Assembly: GCA_015680685.1 (NCBI GenBank)
Contig: MNCI01037805.1
Coordinates: 258,309-322,308, forward strand
Direction: 5' to 3'
Length of the DNA stretch: 64,000 bases
Source of the DNA: Gnetum montanum
Taxonomy: Eukaryota > Streptophyta > Gnetopsida > Gnetales > Gnetaceae
Shown: positions 47,651 through 59,559 of the stretch, piece after piece
Numbering within the stretch: the first letter of the stretch is position 1
Layout of the letters: each line of letters begins with the position of its first letter
Notes under the pieces: generated by a model
The model's input: only the letters and a program-made list of their open reading frames with translations
The model's database searches: none
What the model was told of the DNA's origin: nothing
Program-made: the position numbers and the translations under genes

Positions 47651-47767
47651 GCATAATTTCACTAGTTACATCTCACCATTGCTTTGCAAGTTTTCGTTAT
47701 ATACGATTACTACTAACAGGTGCCTCTTAACCAGGCTTTCATCTTATTTTGATAGGTTAAGCAAGAA

Positions 47768-50700
47768 ATGGAAGCCCATTGCAATCTCTCCACGCCTTTA
47801 GCCCTAGCAAGTCCACATGGCAAGCTTGCAAGAAAACTGAACCCAGACTTGATTGACTGGGGGTCAACCTTAGCTAGCACCATAGCGTCCTTAGAAACAT
47901 CCCCAGACTGGTCCGAGCATCTGGTCAGAACCCTAGATTTAGAGGTCGTAGATGTAACTAAGGATCCTCTCGTTGAGACGTTTGTGACCACATCCAAGGG
48001 AGAAGTAAAAACGTTAAAGCTTAGCTCCCTCCTAGATGCGCAGACGCACGAAAATGTAGCCAAGATTTTGCAAGACAACATCAAAGTCTTCGCATGGTCG
48101 TACAACGACATGTCGGGTTTAGATCCGAGGTTGATACAGCACAACATCATCCTAAACTCGCGCATGAAGGCAATCAAGCAGAAGGCCCGTAAAGTCAAAC
48201 CAGAAATTGCACTAGCCTTGAGGGACAAAATCACCAAGCTATACCAAGCTAGTTTCATCCGCGTAGTTGATTACTCAGAATGGATGTCCAACATTGTCGT
48301 AGTTTCTAAGAAAATGGGAGGAATATGAATCTGTATAGACTTCTGGGATCTGAACAAGGTGAAGATCAAAAATGATTTCCCACTTCCAAGTATCGATAAA
48401 CTCATCGACACTACGGCTGGTCATGCCCTGCTATCCTTTATGGATGGCTTTTCCAGCTACAACCAAATTCGCATCAACCCAGAGCATCAGCTAACAACAA
48501 CCTTCATGACCCCATGGGGGACATTCTATTACACCATGATGGCTTTTGGGCTTAAGAACGCTCGAGCAACCTACCAGCGAGCCATGACTTACATCTTCAG
48601 TGACTACATCCTAGAAACGTTAAACGACTACATGGATGATATAGCAGTCAAGTCTAAGAAGGTAGTTGATCACCCACGTGATCTAGGGGTAGTCCTTAAG
48701 TGTTGTCAAATGCATGATTTACGTCTTAATCCTAAGAAGTGTGTCTTCGGTGTGAAAATCAGACGCATGTTAGGGTTCATAGTATCGAAGGTCGGAATAA
48801 GGGTGGACCCTAACAAAGTCAAGGCCATTGTCAACCTAGCACCTCCTACAAACTTCAAAGAGCTACGTGGCTTGCAAGGTAGGGTACAATTCATCCAAAG
48901 GTTTATAGCAAAGTTTACTGACAAGTTACATCCCATGCAACATCTTCTAAAGAAAGGGGTTAACTTCGAGTGGACAACCCAATGTCAACGAGCCTTCGAT
49001 GACTTGAAGGAAGAGCTTTCGCACCTTCCAACTATGCATCTGCCACAGAGGGATAAGCCTTTCTTCATCTACCTTGCCACCTCCGATACATCCATCACAG
49101 CACTACTATGTCAGAAACAAGATGACAGATTTGAGATACCAGTGTATTATCTAAGTCACGCATTGATAGTGTACGAGGCGAAATACAACGAAGTAGAGAG
49201 GCATTGCCTTGCATTAGTGTTTGCGTTAAAAAAATGAAGGCACTATCTATTTCGTAGTGCACTCAACATCATTTGCAAAAGCAACATGCTCCGGGCTATC
49301 ACTAACAACTTGTATGAAAGTAGTAGGATATCCCGGTGGAAAGCAATAACCGCGGAGTTCGACCTACACTATGTAAGCCACTCGTCGACCAAGGGTCAAG
49401 CCATAGCAACACAACTTACGGTCTCACCCGTCGACGACCACGCAACCATAGATCCCGAATTCCCAGATGAGCATGTTGGCACTGTCAACATCGTCCCATC
49501 GCACCTAGAAGCTACTCTACACTTCGACAGTGCTTCAACCACGTGAGGAGGTAGTGCAAGTGCCGTTATTACGTTTCCCTCTGGGGAAATGAACCCGTTC
49601 GCTTATCATTTCACGTTCCCCTGCACCAACAATGTGGCAAAGTATGAGGGGCTACTCAGAGGCCTCTCAACTGCCCGAACACTACGCATACAACACCTGG
49701 CAATTCGTGGGGATTCCCAACTAGTTGTGAATCAGACCACTGAGGTCTATGCCTACAAAGCTATGCACTTGCAACCCTACTACGACCTAGCAAAAAGCAT
49801 GCTTAAGCAATTTGCAACCACAAATGTGCAACATGTGCCACGTAATGAGAACACTGTGGCAGATGCCTTAGCCACCCTTGCATTAAGAATTTCACCACAC
49901 TCGTTTGTAAGTTTGCTAACGTCGATTGTTGAATGTACTAAGCCTATCACTCAGGTGGGACACGTGGCCTCTATCAGTGCTGCGGATACCTAGGAGTGGT
50001 ATGCCAACATTAAAGCCTACCTACAACATGGCGAACCCTTGCGTGGATTGACTTCTGCTCAAAGAGATGCAATCCATAAGTGTGCCCGGCAATATATGCT
50101 TATGGGAAATGACACCTTGTGTAGGTGCTTCTATGACGGGGTATTGTTGGCATGCGTGGGTGGGGAGCAGGCGTAGAAGGTAGTTAATGAAGTACATGAA
50201 GGGTTGTGTGGTGGACACATAGCACCTATGGCTATGGCTACGAAAATCAGACGCCTAGGGTACTATTGGCCCCACATGAAGCATGACTACCTATCGAAAG
50301 TCAAGACGTGTGACACGTGCCAGAGATATGCAAATCTCATACATGTATTACCTATGAACCTACACCCAACAGAAATCACGTGGCCTTTTCGATGATGGGG
50401 ACTAGACCTCATGGGACCTATCACGCCTAAGTCCTTTGCGAGGCATAGCATCATTATCACCACCATCGAGTATTTTACTAAGTGGGTGGAAGCCATTCCC
50501 TTGAGGAAAATGATGTCTTAGCAAATTTGCCACTCATCCTGGACAACATCGTGACAAGGTTTGGGCTTCCAATAACTATTGTAACTGACAATGAGCCACA
50601 GTTCAGTAGTACGGAAACCCGAACCTTCTGCAGCAATCTAGGCATTAGGCAATCATTCTCCTCCCCGTATTACCTGCAGGCGAATGGACAAGTGGAGGCT

Positions 50701-51237
50701 ACAAATAAGTCCATCATTAACTTACTGAGGTGGATGCTTAGCAACAACAAGAGGCGGTGGCACGAGAAAATCCTCTACGTTCTATGGGCCTACAGGACGA
50801 CATGCAGAATCACGACAAGTAAGACTCCTTACAGTCTCGTTTATGGATCTGAAGCTGTGTTGCCTCTTGAGTTGCAGGTACCATCACTTCGGATGATCTT
50901 CTTGGACGTCATGAGCGAAGCCCAGAACAACGAGTCGCGGATCATCGACCTCGACTCAATAGAGGAGGAGCACGTGCAGATGCTGAGCCACATAGAGCAC
51001 TACCAGAGTAAGCAACAGCAAAAGCACCGTGTAGACCTGCATCGACGGCTAGTACAGAAGGGAGACCTTGTCCTCAAGGCTGTCCATGAGCATGTAACCA
51101 AATTCTTAGCCAACTAGGAAGGCCCTTACATGGTCACTAAAGCCTTTGGGAATGGAGCCTTCAAGCGGGTAGACATGGACAGCAACGAGTTCGCCAACCT
51201 GGTGAATCACTCGTACCTCAAGCCGTACTACATCTGA
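47768..51237 (+). pseudogene. pol: Full-length but decayed pol of element D: RT, two RNase H, integrase
   Basis: One frame from ATG 47768 with stops at 48326 (TGA, for Arg before ICIDF), 49235 (TGA), 49544 (TGA), 49991 (TAG), 50174 (TAG), 50393 (TGA, for Trp) and 50519 (TAG), then a frameshift near 50525 and a TAG at 51115. It ends TGA 51235. RT has YMDDI. The archaeal-type RNase H has LHFDSAST and NNVAKYEGLLRGL. Integrase shows H..H (VNEVHEGLCGGHIA), CDTCQRY, GLDLMGP, TDNEPQFSS (Gly to Glu after the Asp-Asn) and NGQVEATNK with the catalytic Glu kept. A C-terminal KGDLVLKAVHEH and SYLKPYY complete it. Closely related to the E pol. Confidence 0.93.
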
Positions 51238-51251
51238 AGCATGAAGACATC

Positions 51252-51625
51252 GAGCAACGTCCATAATGACGTTAAACTAGTGGCATCAAGCAGCTTCCGT
51301 AATGACGTTAAACTAGCAGCATTGAGCAACGTCTGCAATGACGTTAAACTAGCAGCATCGAGCAGCGTCTGCAATGATGTTAAACTAGTGACATAGAGCA
51401 GCGTTTGGAAAGACGTTAAACTAGCGACATCAAGCACTGTCCGCTACAACGATAAACTGGCAACAACAAGCAGTGTTCGCTACGATGTTAAACTGGTGGC
51501 AACCGTCCGCTATGACGTAAAATTGGCATGTACGATCTGTTGGGACCTTAAACCAACACAACAGTTTTTTGGGACCCTAAACCAGTACACGGTCTACCAG
51601 GACCTTAAGCTGGGTTTACGTCATG
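51252..51625 (+). repeat. Tandem motif array after D integrase
   Basis: About eleven units of 35-40 bp with core AATGACGTTAAACTAGCAGC and spacer ATCGAGCAGCGTCTGC. It drifts to GGGACCTTAAACCAACAC at the end. It is the clearest form of the module-border motif. Confidence 0.88.
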
Positions 51626-52680
51626 TACCTAGCATGCATTTATGCCAAGTACACATTGAACGAGTGTGCACAGTGTCGACATGGGGGTGGGAAGTTGCAG
51701 CTCCATAACGTAGTTCACGATGCATTGGGAACACGATTTGGAATGCATGCAATGTTGCCACCCTTGGCATCGTGCTGACCCTTCGGAGATGTCGTATGAC
51801 ATCACACTGATCCTCCGAACCTATCGTTGCCACGACCCACCACCCTAATGGTAGTTCCTGGGCCAGTGCCCACCAATGGAGTTCTAGCAGTATTGTGGCC
51901 CAACCACGATATTATCATCCTCCACCCCTTGCCAACGCCTCGGCTCAAACGATGTTTAGGTATGTGGTAGCTGATCCCATAGCTAAACTGAGAATTCATG
52001 CCTTTGACAGGGATTCCAAAGCATCCGCACTCACAGCAACTCCCGGTGCCTTCAACGCCAGCTCCACATCGATGCTACCAAGGCCACTGTTGGCCTTTCT
52101 ACGTTGGACACCATGCACTAGCACGGATGTCCAAGAGCTTCAACAATGTCTGCAGTAAGCAAGACCTCTGCCCTCGCTTCACATCATGGCTGTTTCGCTC
52201 TCTGTCGTGCTTACAGGGTGTGGCTCAAAGCACGTCCAAGCCACAGTGGCAAGTGTTACGACATCGCGAAGTGAGTGCCTCGACTAGCTTGACTACTTTA
52301 GAGTGCAAATTCCATGACATATGTAACACAGCTCGCCGCATGGGAAGCATCTATAGGTAGGACAAAACCCTTCACGGATGTAATGCAACTCATCCTGCGA
52401 AGGAAACACCTATCCTACAAGAGGTTGAAGGTCGACGAGAGTAAAGATGAAAACGCGAACAAGTCCCTCATGAGCACTCCGACGAGGAACTCTGCTAAAC
52501 CTCATCTTTGCCCTTTGTCTGAACCTTTGCAAAAAACCAATGCAACACTCTCAAGTGCAACCAAGCGATGTCCCAGCAATCACTGAGTGACAACGTCAGC
52601 GTTGTGTCTTCCATGGTGTTTCATTTTCTTTGTCAACATCTCTCAAGCCCATCCTCTAGATGTCAACAAAGAAGGACCAA
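51626..52680 (+). mobile_element. Non-coding 3' internal region of element D with hairpin
   Basis: No coding sense found. 52310-52680 matches element E (15795-16375). At 52611-52692 an inverted repeat (CTTTGTCAACATCT / AGATGTCAACAAAG) leads into the polypurine CAACAAAGAAGGACCAA and the LTR. Confidence 0.7.
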
Positions 52681-54237
52681 TGAAACATCCCAAAATTTGA
52701 AGGCATGCTTGCTTCACTAGGTCTTTACAATTTGCGCAGCATTATGGTAGTTCTTCAGGAGATGGATGCTCTGATTTTTAGACTGTTCGCTTTAGCAAGT
52801 TTTCTAAGTTAAGGAGTCTTGCTACGCTACGCTATGCCGTGTAGCGTAGCAAACTTCAGAAGATGATTGTAGAAGCATAGTGCTACACTATGGTGGGTTA
52901 CGCAGTGTAGCGCAATGTAGCGCAATGTAGCAAAAGCTGGATAGTCAGTCCCCTCGCTTGACTTCAAGTCCTTCGGCAATGTCTCCTTCCATCAGAAAGC
53001 AACGAACTTGGCTAAAACAGGTCATGTTTGCTGCTATGCTACGCTTCAACAAGTGGCATAGCGAGGTGTAGCAATTCTGCGGAAGTGACAGAAGGCATCT
53101 CAAAGGGCGGGATCAACAAGTTCGCAAGTTTCACAGTGAAAAAGGCAAATTTTGTAGATTGGCGATGTTTTTGTGACTAAGGATAGCTGCTACGCTATGA
53201 TACGTTATGTAGCGTAGCATAGTGTAGCAAATCTGTGACCAGCAGTTACAACACTATGAAGGTTCCCAACACATGCAGTGGGACACAACACAGATTTTTG
53301 CTTCAAATTGACGGTTACGCTACGCTACGCTACGTAGTGTAGCACAGTGTGAAAAGATGTTACACTATGCCAAGGGCTATGCTACAAAGCATGACAAGAC
53401 GTGGTGAGCAGTTACGCGACATTAATGCACCTCACCTAATTACACTGTTGCTCTGACAACGTAATTACGATGTGGCAGGTTTGTAATTACGGCATGGCAA
53501 GCTTTCCCAATGGTCATGCAGGCACGTGCAGCATAGACAAGTTAGCATAGGCCCAAGGCACATAGTGTCCAAACTACATATTTTGCACACCCTTGGCCCT
53601 ATAAATACCCCAATGACCATCAAGGTCTGTGGTTTTGATTTTCTAAGCAATCTAGTTAGCTAATGATTTTGTTGGCTGACAAGCAAGCAAGATAGCACCG
53701 TAACCTCAAGCGTTGTAAGCTTCCTGTTTCGACATTGTAAACAATTAGCATTCTCAGCTGGCATTTTGTTCTGCTCTTTCCTACCACCTTGGTAGTACTT
53801 CACGTTATTAATGCCTAAGTCTGCGTTCAAGCACACAGCCATCTTGCTCTACACGTCTTGGTTACCCTTGGGATCTATGCACTTCCTATCGTTGTGCAAT
53901 TGATTGTATCCATCTTGATAGAGCGAAATTGTAGCTCCAAAGTGATGTATTTTTCTAACTGCATTTTACTTTGTCTCCTGCTTATTATTGTATTTTACAC
54001 TATTTTCTGCTTCTTTTACATTTAAGCATCACTTCATGCTATTAGTTTCGTTTTCAAATAACACGTTGCAAAAGGTTATATTAACACCGACTAAGTCCCT
54101 GTCTGATCGACCAGACCATTCAGGGCATCCCATTTTTGTCCCATCTAGCACAGCCCTCCCATGGAAACGGGGTTGAGACTGTCACCAGCCGATGACCCCT
54201 CGACGTCTTCCAGTCGTCGACGTTTTCGGTCGCTATA
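52681..54237 (+). repeat. 3' LTR of element D
   Basis: Starts TGAAACATCCCAAAATTTG and ends TTTTCGGTCGCTATA (terminal CA changed to TA). It is followed by GGCTT at 54238-54242, which repeats 26653-26657 and so fixes both ends of D. TATA box at 53600. CGTAGC palindromes near 52820, 52885, 53035, 53185 and 53315. Confidence 0.95.
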
Positions 54238-56993
54238 GGCTTGTTTTTAGGAAATGCTTGATGAAGCCTTAATTGGAGGAGGGTCCTAATAATATCTGAG
54301 GCATCTAAATGCTATACCAACCACTTAGCAACTAGGGTTATTTTCCTGCTTAAAGGAATTCAAAAGACCTAAGACACCATTATTCTTGGGGAGAGTAACA
54401 ATATTCCAAGTGACTCGATGAAATCCTTTCTGAGAATCTTTGGAGGACCACATAAAGTCATGAAATAATCATTCTAGCTTTTGGTAGGCAGCTTGGGAGG
54501 TGGCCCAACACGAAAAGTAATACACATGGGTTGATGCACATATGGACTTACATACGAGGTATTTACCCATGAGTGTGAGGGGTTTAGTCTTCCATTTGTC
54601 AAGTTTCTTTTGAATCCGATAAATAACTTGCTCTCAGAGAATAGAGGTTGAACCTCTAAAATGGAAAGGGATTCCCAAAATCTTAATGATGTCTTGATCC
54701 TGAAGTTGCTTCCAGTTATAGTTGGTCACATGTTTGTAATTGCCAATAAAGCTATAAATAGAGGATTTATTCCAATTTATAGTGGAGCCTGAGAGTGTGC
54801 AATATTGCTCCACCCTTGATAATAGGCGGTGCAAATTGGCGGCTGTGTTTTGAACTAGAAAAAAAGAGTCATCGGTGAAGTGCATATTGAGAAGCTATTG
54901 TTGAGAGGAAGAAAGGCAGACCCCAGTAAGAACTTTAGTTTGAATGTCTAGGTTAATCTGATGACAAAGAAAGTTTGCTACGATGATAAAGAGATAGGGG
55001 GCTAGAGGACAACCTTGCTGCACTGACCTATGTATTGGAAAGGGAGAGGTAATGCCGAAGGTAGTGGCTATTCTTGTTGTAGCATCTAACAATAAGCATT
55101 TCACCATATGCAGGAGCTTAGGTCCAAAACCAAGTTTGGTCATGGTCTGCAGGATAAAGTCCCATTTTATGTTATCATAAGCCTTGGCGTAATCAAGTTT
55201 CACTAGGAGAATATCTTGTCCATCATCCTCAGCCCACTTGAGACCTTCCCACGCTGCAACCACATTGTCTAAAATATATCTACCAAGAACAAATCCTATT
55301 TGCTGGGGAGATATGATTTGGCCAAGAATTTTTTTCAGTCATAAGGCTAGGCACTTGGCCCAAATTTTATACACCACATTGAGAAGAGTTATGGGATGCC
55401 AATTGGAGATATTGGTAAGATCCCCAAACTTAAGGAGGAGACGAATTACCCCTTGATTTTTATTGGGCCTAAGGGAACCAATTAAGATAGCCTCATTAAT
55501 GACCTGCAGAAGATCATTTTCCACCAAATCCCAATGATTTTGAACAAATGCCATGGGGTAACCATCATAACCACGAGCCTTTCCTTGACTTAGCTTGGAA
55601 CAAGCCACTTGTAGCTCCACCAGAGTGACATCACCGTCAAGACTTTATAGCATAGTGGAATTGATAAGGCGAGGATAATTGGGGGTGGTAGCCTTGAATG
55701 AAGAGATGTCCATTAGGGTAGCTGCAAAAAGGATTTCATAGTGGTTTTTAAGAAAAGAGAGGATACTGTTTGTTTAGTAATGGTGGTACCATCACTAGAG
55801 ATTTTGTCTATAGAATGCAAAGGGGAAGTAGTATTAAGATACTTAAAAAATTCCTTACATTTTTCATCTTGAATATTTAACCAAGTGAGCTGACTTTTAG
55901 TTAAGGAACTTTGTGCTCGGTACACAACCCAATGTTGAAAGGCTAATCATGCTCTAGCTAGCTCCTCATGAACTAGAGTGTTGAAGGGATCTTGGGCTAG
56001 TTTATTAGTGAGATGTTCAATAATGAGGTGAATTTTTTTGTATTCTTGTCTGGCCCGAGTAGCCACTGCCTTACCATATGAATGAGCAAAGTTCCACATT
56101 CGACATGAAGCGCAATGCCACCAGTTAATCTAACCCACCTGATTTAGGGGCCTAGGTTCGGCATTCCAAAGGTTGGATAGAAGAAGTTGGGTAGCAGGGA
56201 AAGAAAAATAGTTATTGTGTAGTTGGAAAAGATGTAATTTTTGTTAGTTAGGGCTACCATGAATCTGGATAGATATGGAGATAGGAAGATGGTCTGATAA
56301 GGTAGCATGGTGATGAACCATAGTAGCGGAGAAGGCTTGCCAGAAGGAAAGGGTGGAGAAATAGAACCTATCTAACCTGCTGTAGATGCGAGCCTGCCCA
56401 AGACGAAGATTGCTCTAAGTAAATTTGTGGAGGGGAACACACGTAGAGGTGTCTACCCATTAGAAAGGTAAAACCTTTTCTTAAAGGTAAACTAGGTCTG
56501 ATACTCGAAATTGGGTAGTTGAAATAACACCCCCTTCAAGCTTATCTTGAGGGAATTCGACCATATTAAAATTACCTCTAAATATCCAAGGCATTGGGGG
56601 AAGAGAATTTGCAAGTTCTTGCCAAAGGAGAGCCCATTCTGTGGAGTTGTTTAGGGCATAGATTAAGCAAATTTGAAAAGGGTCATACAAGGAGGAGAAG
56701 GTGGCCCAGGAAACTCTATGCCCAGAATCGGAACCACTTCGAAGGATTTTAGTTTTCCAGTAGGACAAGAGAAGAATGGTAGTGCCTCATTTTTCACTCG
56801 CATGGGATGTCACTAGGATTGAGGAGTGAGGAAGAAACCAATGGGTAGAAAAGGATAAAAGGTCGGCTGAAACCTTAATTTCTTGAAGGAGAATGAAATC
56901 AAAGGCTATATTAAGACTAGAAATAAAGTTGCCCACTCACTTCCATTGAAGCCTACCAGTAAGGCCTTGAACATTCCATGAAAAGAGGTTCAT
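54238..56993 (-). pseudogene. LINE ORF2, endonuclease and reverse transcriptase part
   Basis: Starts with ATG 56993 (MNLFSWNVQGLTGRLQ), typical for the plant LINE endonuclease. ILLQEIK and FRGNFNMVEF (GDFN changed to GNFN) follow. RT blocks: RGYDGYPMAFV, NWHPITLLNVVYKIWAK, LVKLDYAKAYDNIKWDF, VQQGCPLAPYLF and MHFTDDSFFLVQ, where YADD reads FTDD. Many stops and frameshifts. At 54243 it is interrupted by element D and continues at 26657. Confidence 0.9.
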
Positions 56994-58076
56994 GGGGAAG
57001 CAAGGGGCATTTCAGTTGAGAGGTCAACGAAAGGTTCAGAAGTCAAAGTGTCAACTTCCATTGTTCTTGATAGGAGGACAAAGGAGTTGTTGGTGGGGAC
57101 AAGGGCCATGGAAGTGTTCAGTGGAGAGGAGCTAGAGGGAGGAGTAGAACTAAAAAAAGCTTTGACTTGTTTCCTTCCACTTCCCACCACAAACTCATCC
57201 ACTGAAACTAAGTCCTTAACTGCCTTCGAGGGGATGACCTGGGTGGAGGTGTGACTACCAGACTGTTGTTTTGGTACCTTGGAAGGGCTAGACTTAGAGG
57301 AGGATTGTGGAGTTGTTGGGGGAGGAGATCCAAACTTGAAGGGTTCTAAGGGTGGACGTAATGGTGTGACTGGGGAATGGGTTTTCTAAGATGCTACAGG
57401 TTGTTTCTTCCTGGCTAGGATGGGACACACCAATATATGATGCTCGGCCCTATGACAATAGCTACACAAGTTTGGAAGGTAAAAATAGTCTACTTTTTGG
57501 ATGAAGAGTTTTCCACCAGTAGTGAGGGTTCATGAGATCTTCTGAAGAGCTATATCAAGTTCAATACAATACTGGAGAATTTGAGTTCCATTGATTGTCG
57601 TATAATGATTAGAAATAATAGGACCTAGGGTGCTCACAATGTCCCTCTCAACAAATGAGAAAATAAGTGGAAGATTAGGCAATTCCATGTAACAAGGAAT
57701 TATATTAAAAGCCAGGTCATTGACATTAAAGTCAAATCTCCAGGCATGTGCTATTAGTATTGCATTTTGTGCTGGAAAAATTTTTTGGGAGAGAGCCTTC
57801 TTGACTTGAGAGGCATTGGATAGTTTCACCAAAATGAAATTTCAAGCATAGTATCGGGCATGAGAAACCTGAATGCCCTAGGGCTAAAGGAGGCTTTGGA
57901 CTTGAGTGTTTATACTTGGGGACCTTGGTAAAAACCCCATGATTTGGAAAAAAAATGAAACAAGTCATGAAATCTTTGAAAACTTCTTCAAAAATATCAT
58001 TAGGTAAAAGGAAATCAATTTGAGGTGAGGTAGAGGAACTTCCTTGAGGGGGAGCAGAACCTGATGAATCTGCCAT
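56990..58076 (-). pseudogene. LINE ORF1, RNA-binding protein with zinc knuckle
   Basis: Starts MADSSGSAPPQGSSST at 58076. A DUF4283-like domain follows, with a frame break near 57830 (LIAHAWRFDFNVNDLAFNIIPCYMELPNLPL read in parts). The zinc knuckle CSYCHRAEHHILVC (CX2CX4HX4C) is near 57450. A Ser/Pro-rich tail ends at TGA 56992-56990. That stop overlaps the ORF2 ATG as ATGA. Confidence 0.8.
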
Positions 58077-58688
58077 TGCAACTCGTCAACCCACGAAGCA
58101 AGCACAGTAATGGCAAGAACCACCGCACCACAACCGGAACCCCAAAGAACACCCTAGTCGACAGAAAATCCCCCTGCTACAAGGACACCCTGCATAGCCA
58201 ACGCAAAACAGCAAAGCCTAACATTGCCTGGTCACAGCGGGAACACAGAGAAACCTAGCCATAGCCCCAAACTACCACTGGAATTGCAGCACTGCAGTAG
58301 AGAAAAACATAGGAAGCTACACCCACAATAATCGTTGAGGGAGGTGGCATAGCCTGCACCCACCACGAGTAAGGCCTAGAACGCCAAGGCCTTGGATAGT
58401 GCGACAGAAAGAAAAAAATGGCTAGGAAAACCAGAAATTGCGACTAGGGTTAACAAGTAAAGTCAAAGCCACCCTGCACCCCACCAAACACTAGCTGAGC
58501 AATGAGTGATGGCAGCATTGTGGGAGGTGGAGCACAGCAGCGCTTAGTGGCATAGCAATGCCCAATAGAAGCAAAGAGTGCCAACGATTATGGGAGCGCC
58601 AACAGTTTGCTATGTTGCGTGTTCATTTTCCTCTCGTCAACCCTAAGCCATTCTTCATGAACAAAGGATACTAGTTTCACATTGAAAA
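58077..58688 (-). other. Probable LINE 5' UTR and border region
   Basis: No coding frame recognised. The part next to ORF1 is probably LINE leader. Where it ends cannot be seen because no target duplication was found with the 3' end near 25310. Confidence 0.4.
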
Positions 58689-59299
58689 TGATATCATCAA
58701 TGATTCTTCCTGACCAATGGTAGTGTTGATGCATGCCACGAAGCACAGGAGCACCCACCAATGCGATGTTGTAGCCAGAATAGGGATCCACAGTGGCACT
58801 AACAAGTTAGCTATTCTTCATAGCCTTCTGATGCTCAAAGTGGTCGTACATATGTGTTTAGTCTATTTAACTTAATTAGAAATCGATTAAATTCTTACTT
58901 ATCTTAATTAATTGTGTAATTAGCAAAAATATTAAATGTAAAAATAAATCATTAATATATTCCAAGTGCTACAAGGTTTGATCAAAAGGCTCATCTTTAT
59001 TACTATTCACACTGGTGTGCTCAGGTACATTAGTGCTTGAATAAAGATCTGTACACTTTTTGACGCCGGCTGTAGACACTCAAAAAAAATTCTAACTTTC
59101 AAATGACAAGACTACAAGAGCTCTACTACAAATTTGACAAGACCTCCCCATAAACATGGTGGATGAGTGTGTATTTATAGAATTTGTGGTGGAGCTACGT
59201 TAATGGGACCTCATAAACACAACAAACATTATGTCGATGTGGCCCCGTCAACAGGTCCCTGTTCACATGGACCCATCAATGTGCTTTTATGTTTTATCA
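58689..59299 (-). repeat. 3' LTR of Athila-like element F (lower border uncertain)
   Basis: On minus the LTR starts TGATAAAACATAAAAGC at 59299, preceded by GGACAAGTTTTCATTCAATC and GGGAGTA, the same arrangement as in element B (GGACGAGTTTTCATTCAGTT, GGGGGTA, TGATGAGAC). A TATA box (TATAAATA on minus) is at 59179-59172. The other end is guessed from a TGATATCATC at 58689. Confidence 0.55.
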
Positions 59300-59559
59300 T
59301 ACTCCCATGATTGAATGAAAACTTGTCCTCAAGTTCCCTTACAAAATTGGGAAGGTATGTGATTATTGACTAACAGTTAACACAACAAAATCGAGTGCCC
59401 AAGTGTACGGATGGACATCATTACAAAATTTATAGTGTTCATGATACAAAACTAAACACCAGGATATGATGACTTAAACTGGATAACACATCCTATAACA
59501 ACATGAAGATGGTTGAGAAGATCAAATGGTCCCAAGTGGTGGAGGTTCTTGAGGCTCCA

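Noticed and set aside
51228-51437. Minus ORF with repeated LTSLQTLLDAAS (leucine-rich-repeat look)
   Set aside because: It is the reverse of the GACGTTAAACTAGCA array; the periodicity is of DNA origin.
51252-51625. CRISPR-like array of direct repeats with spacers
   Set aside because: Spacers are themselves repeated and the context is a plant retrotransposon.
58588-58791. Minus ORF of 67 codons
   Set aside because: No family resemblance, and it crosses the likely border of the F LTR.
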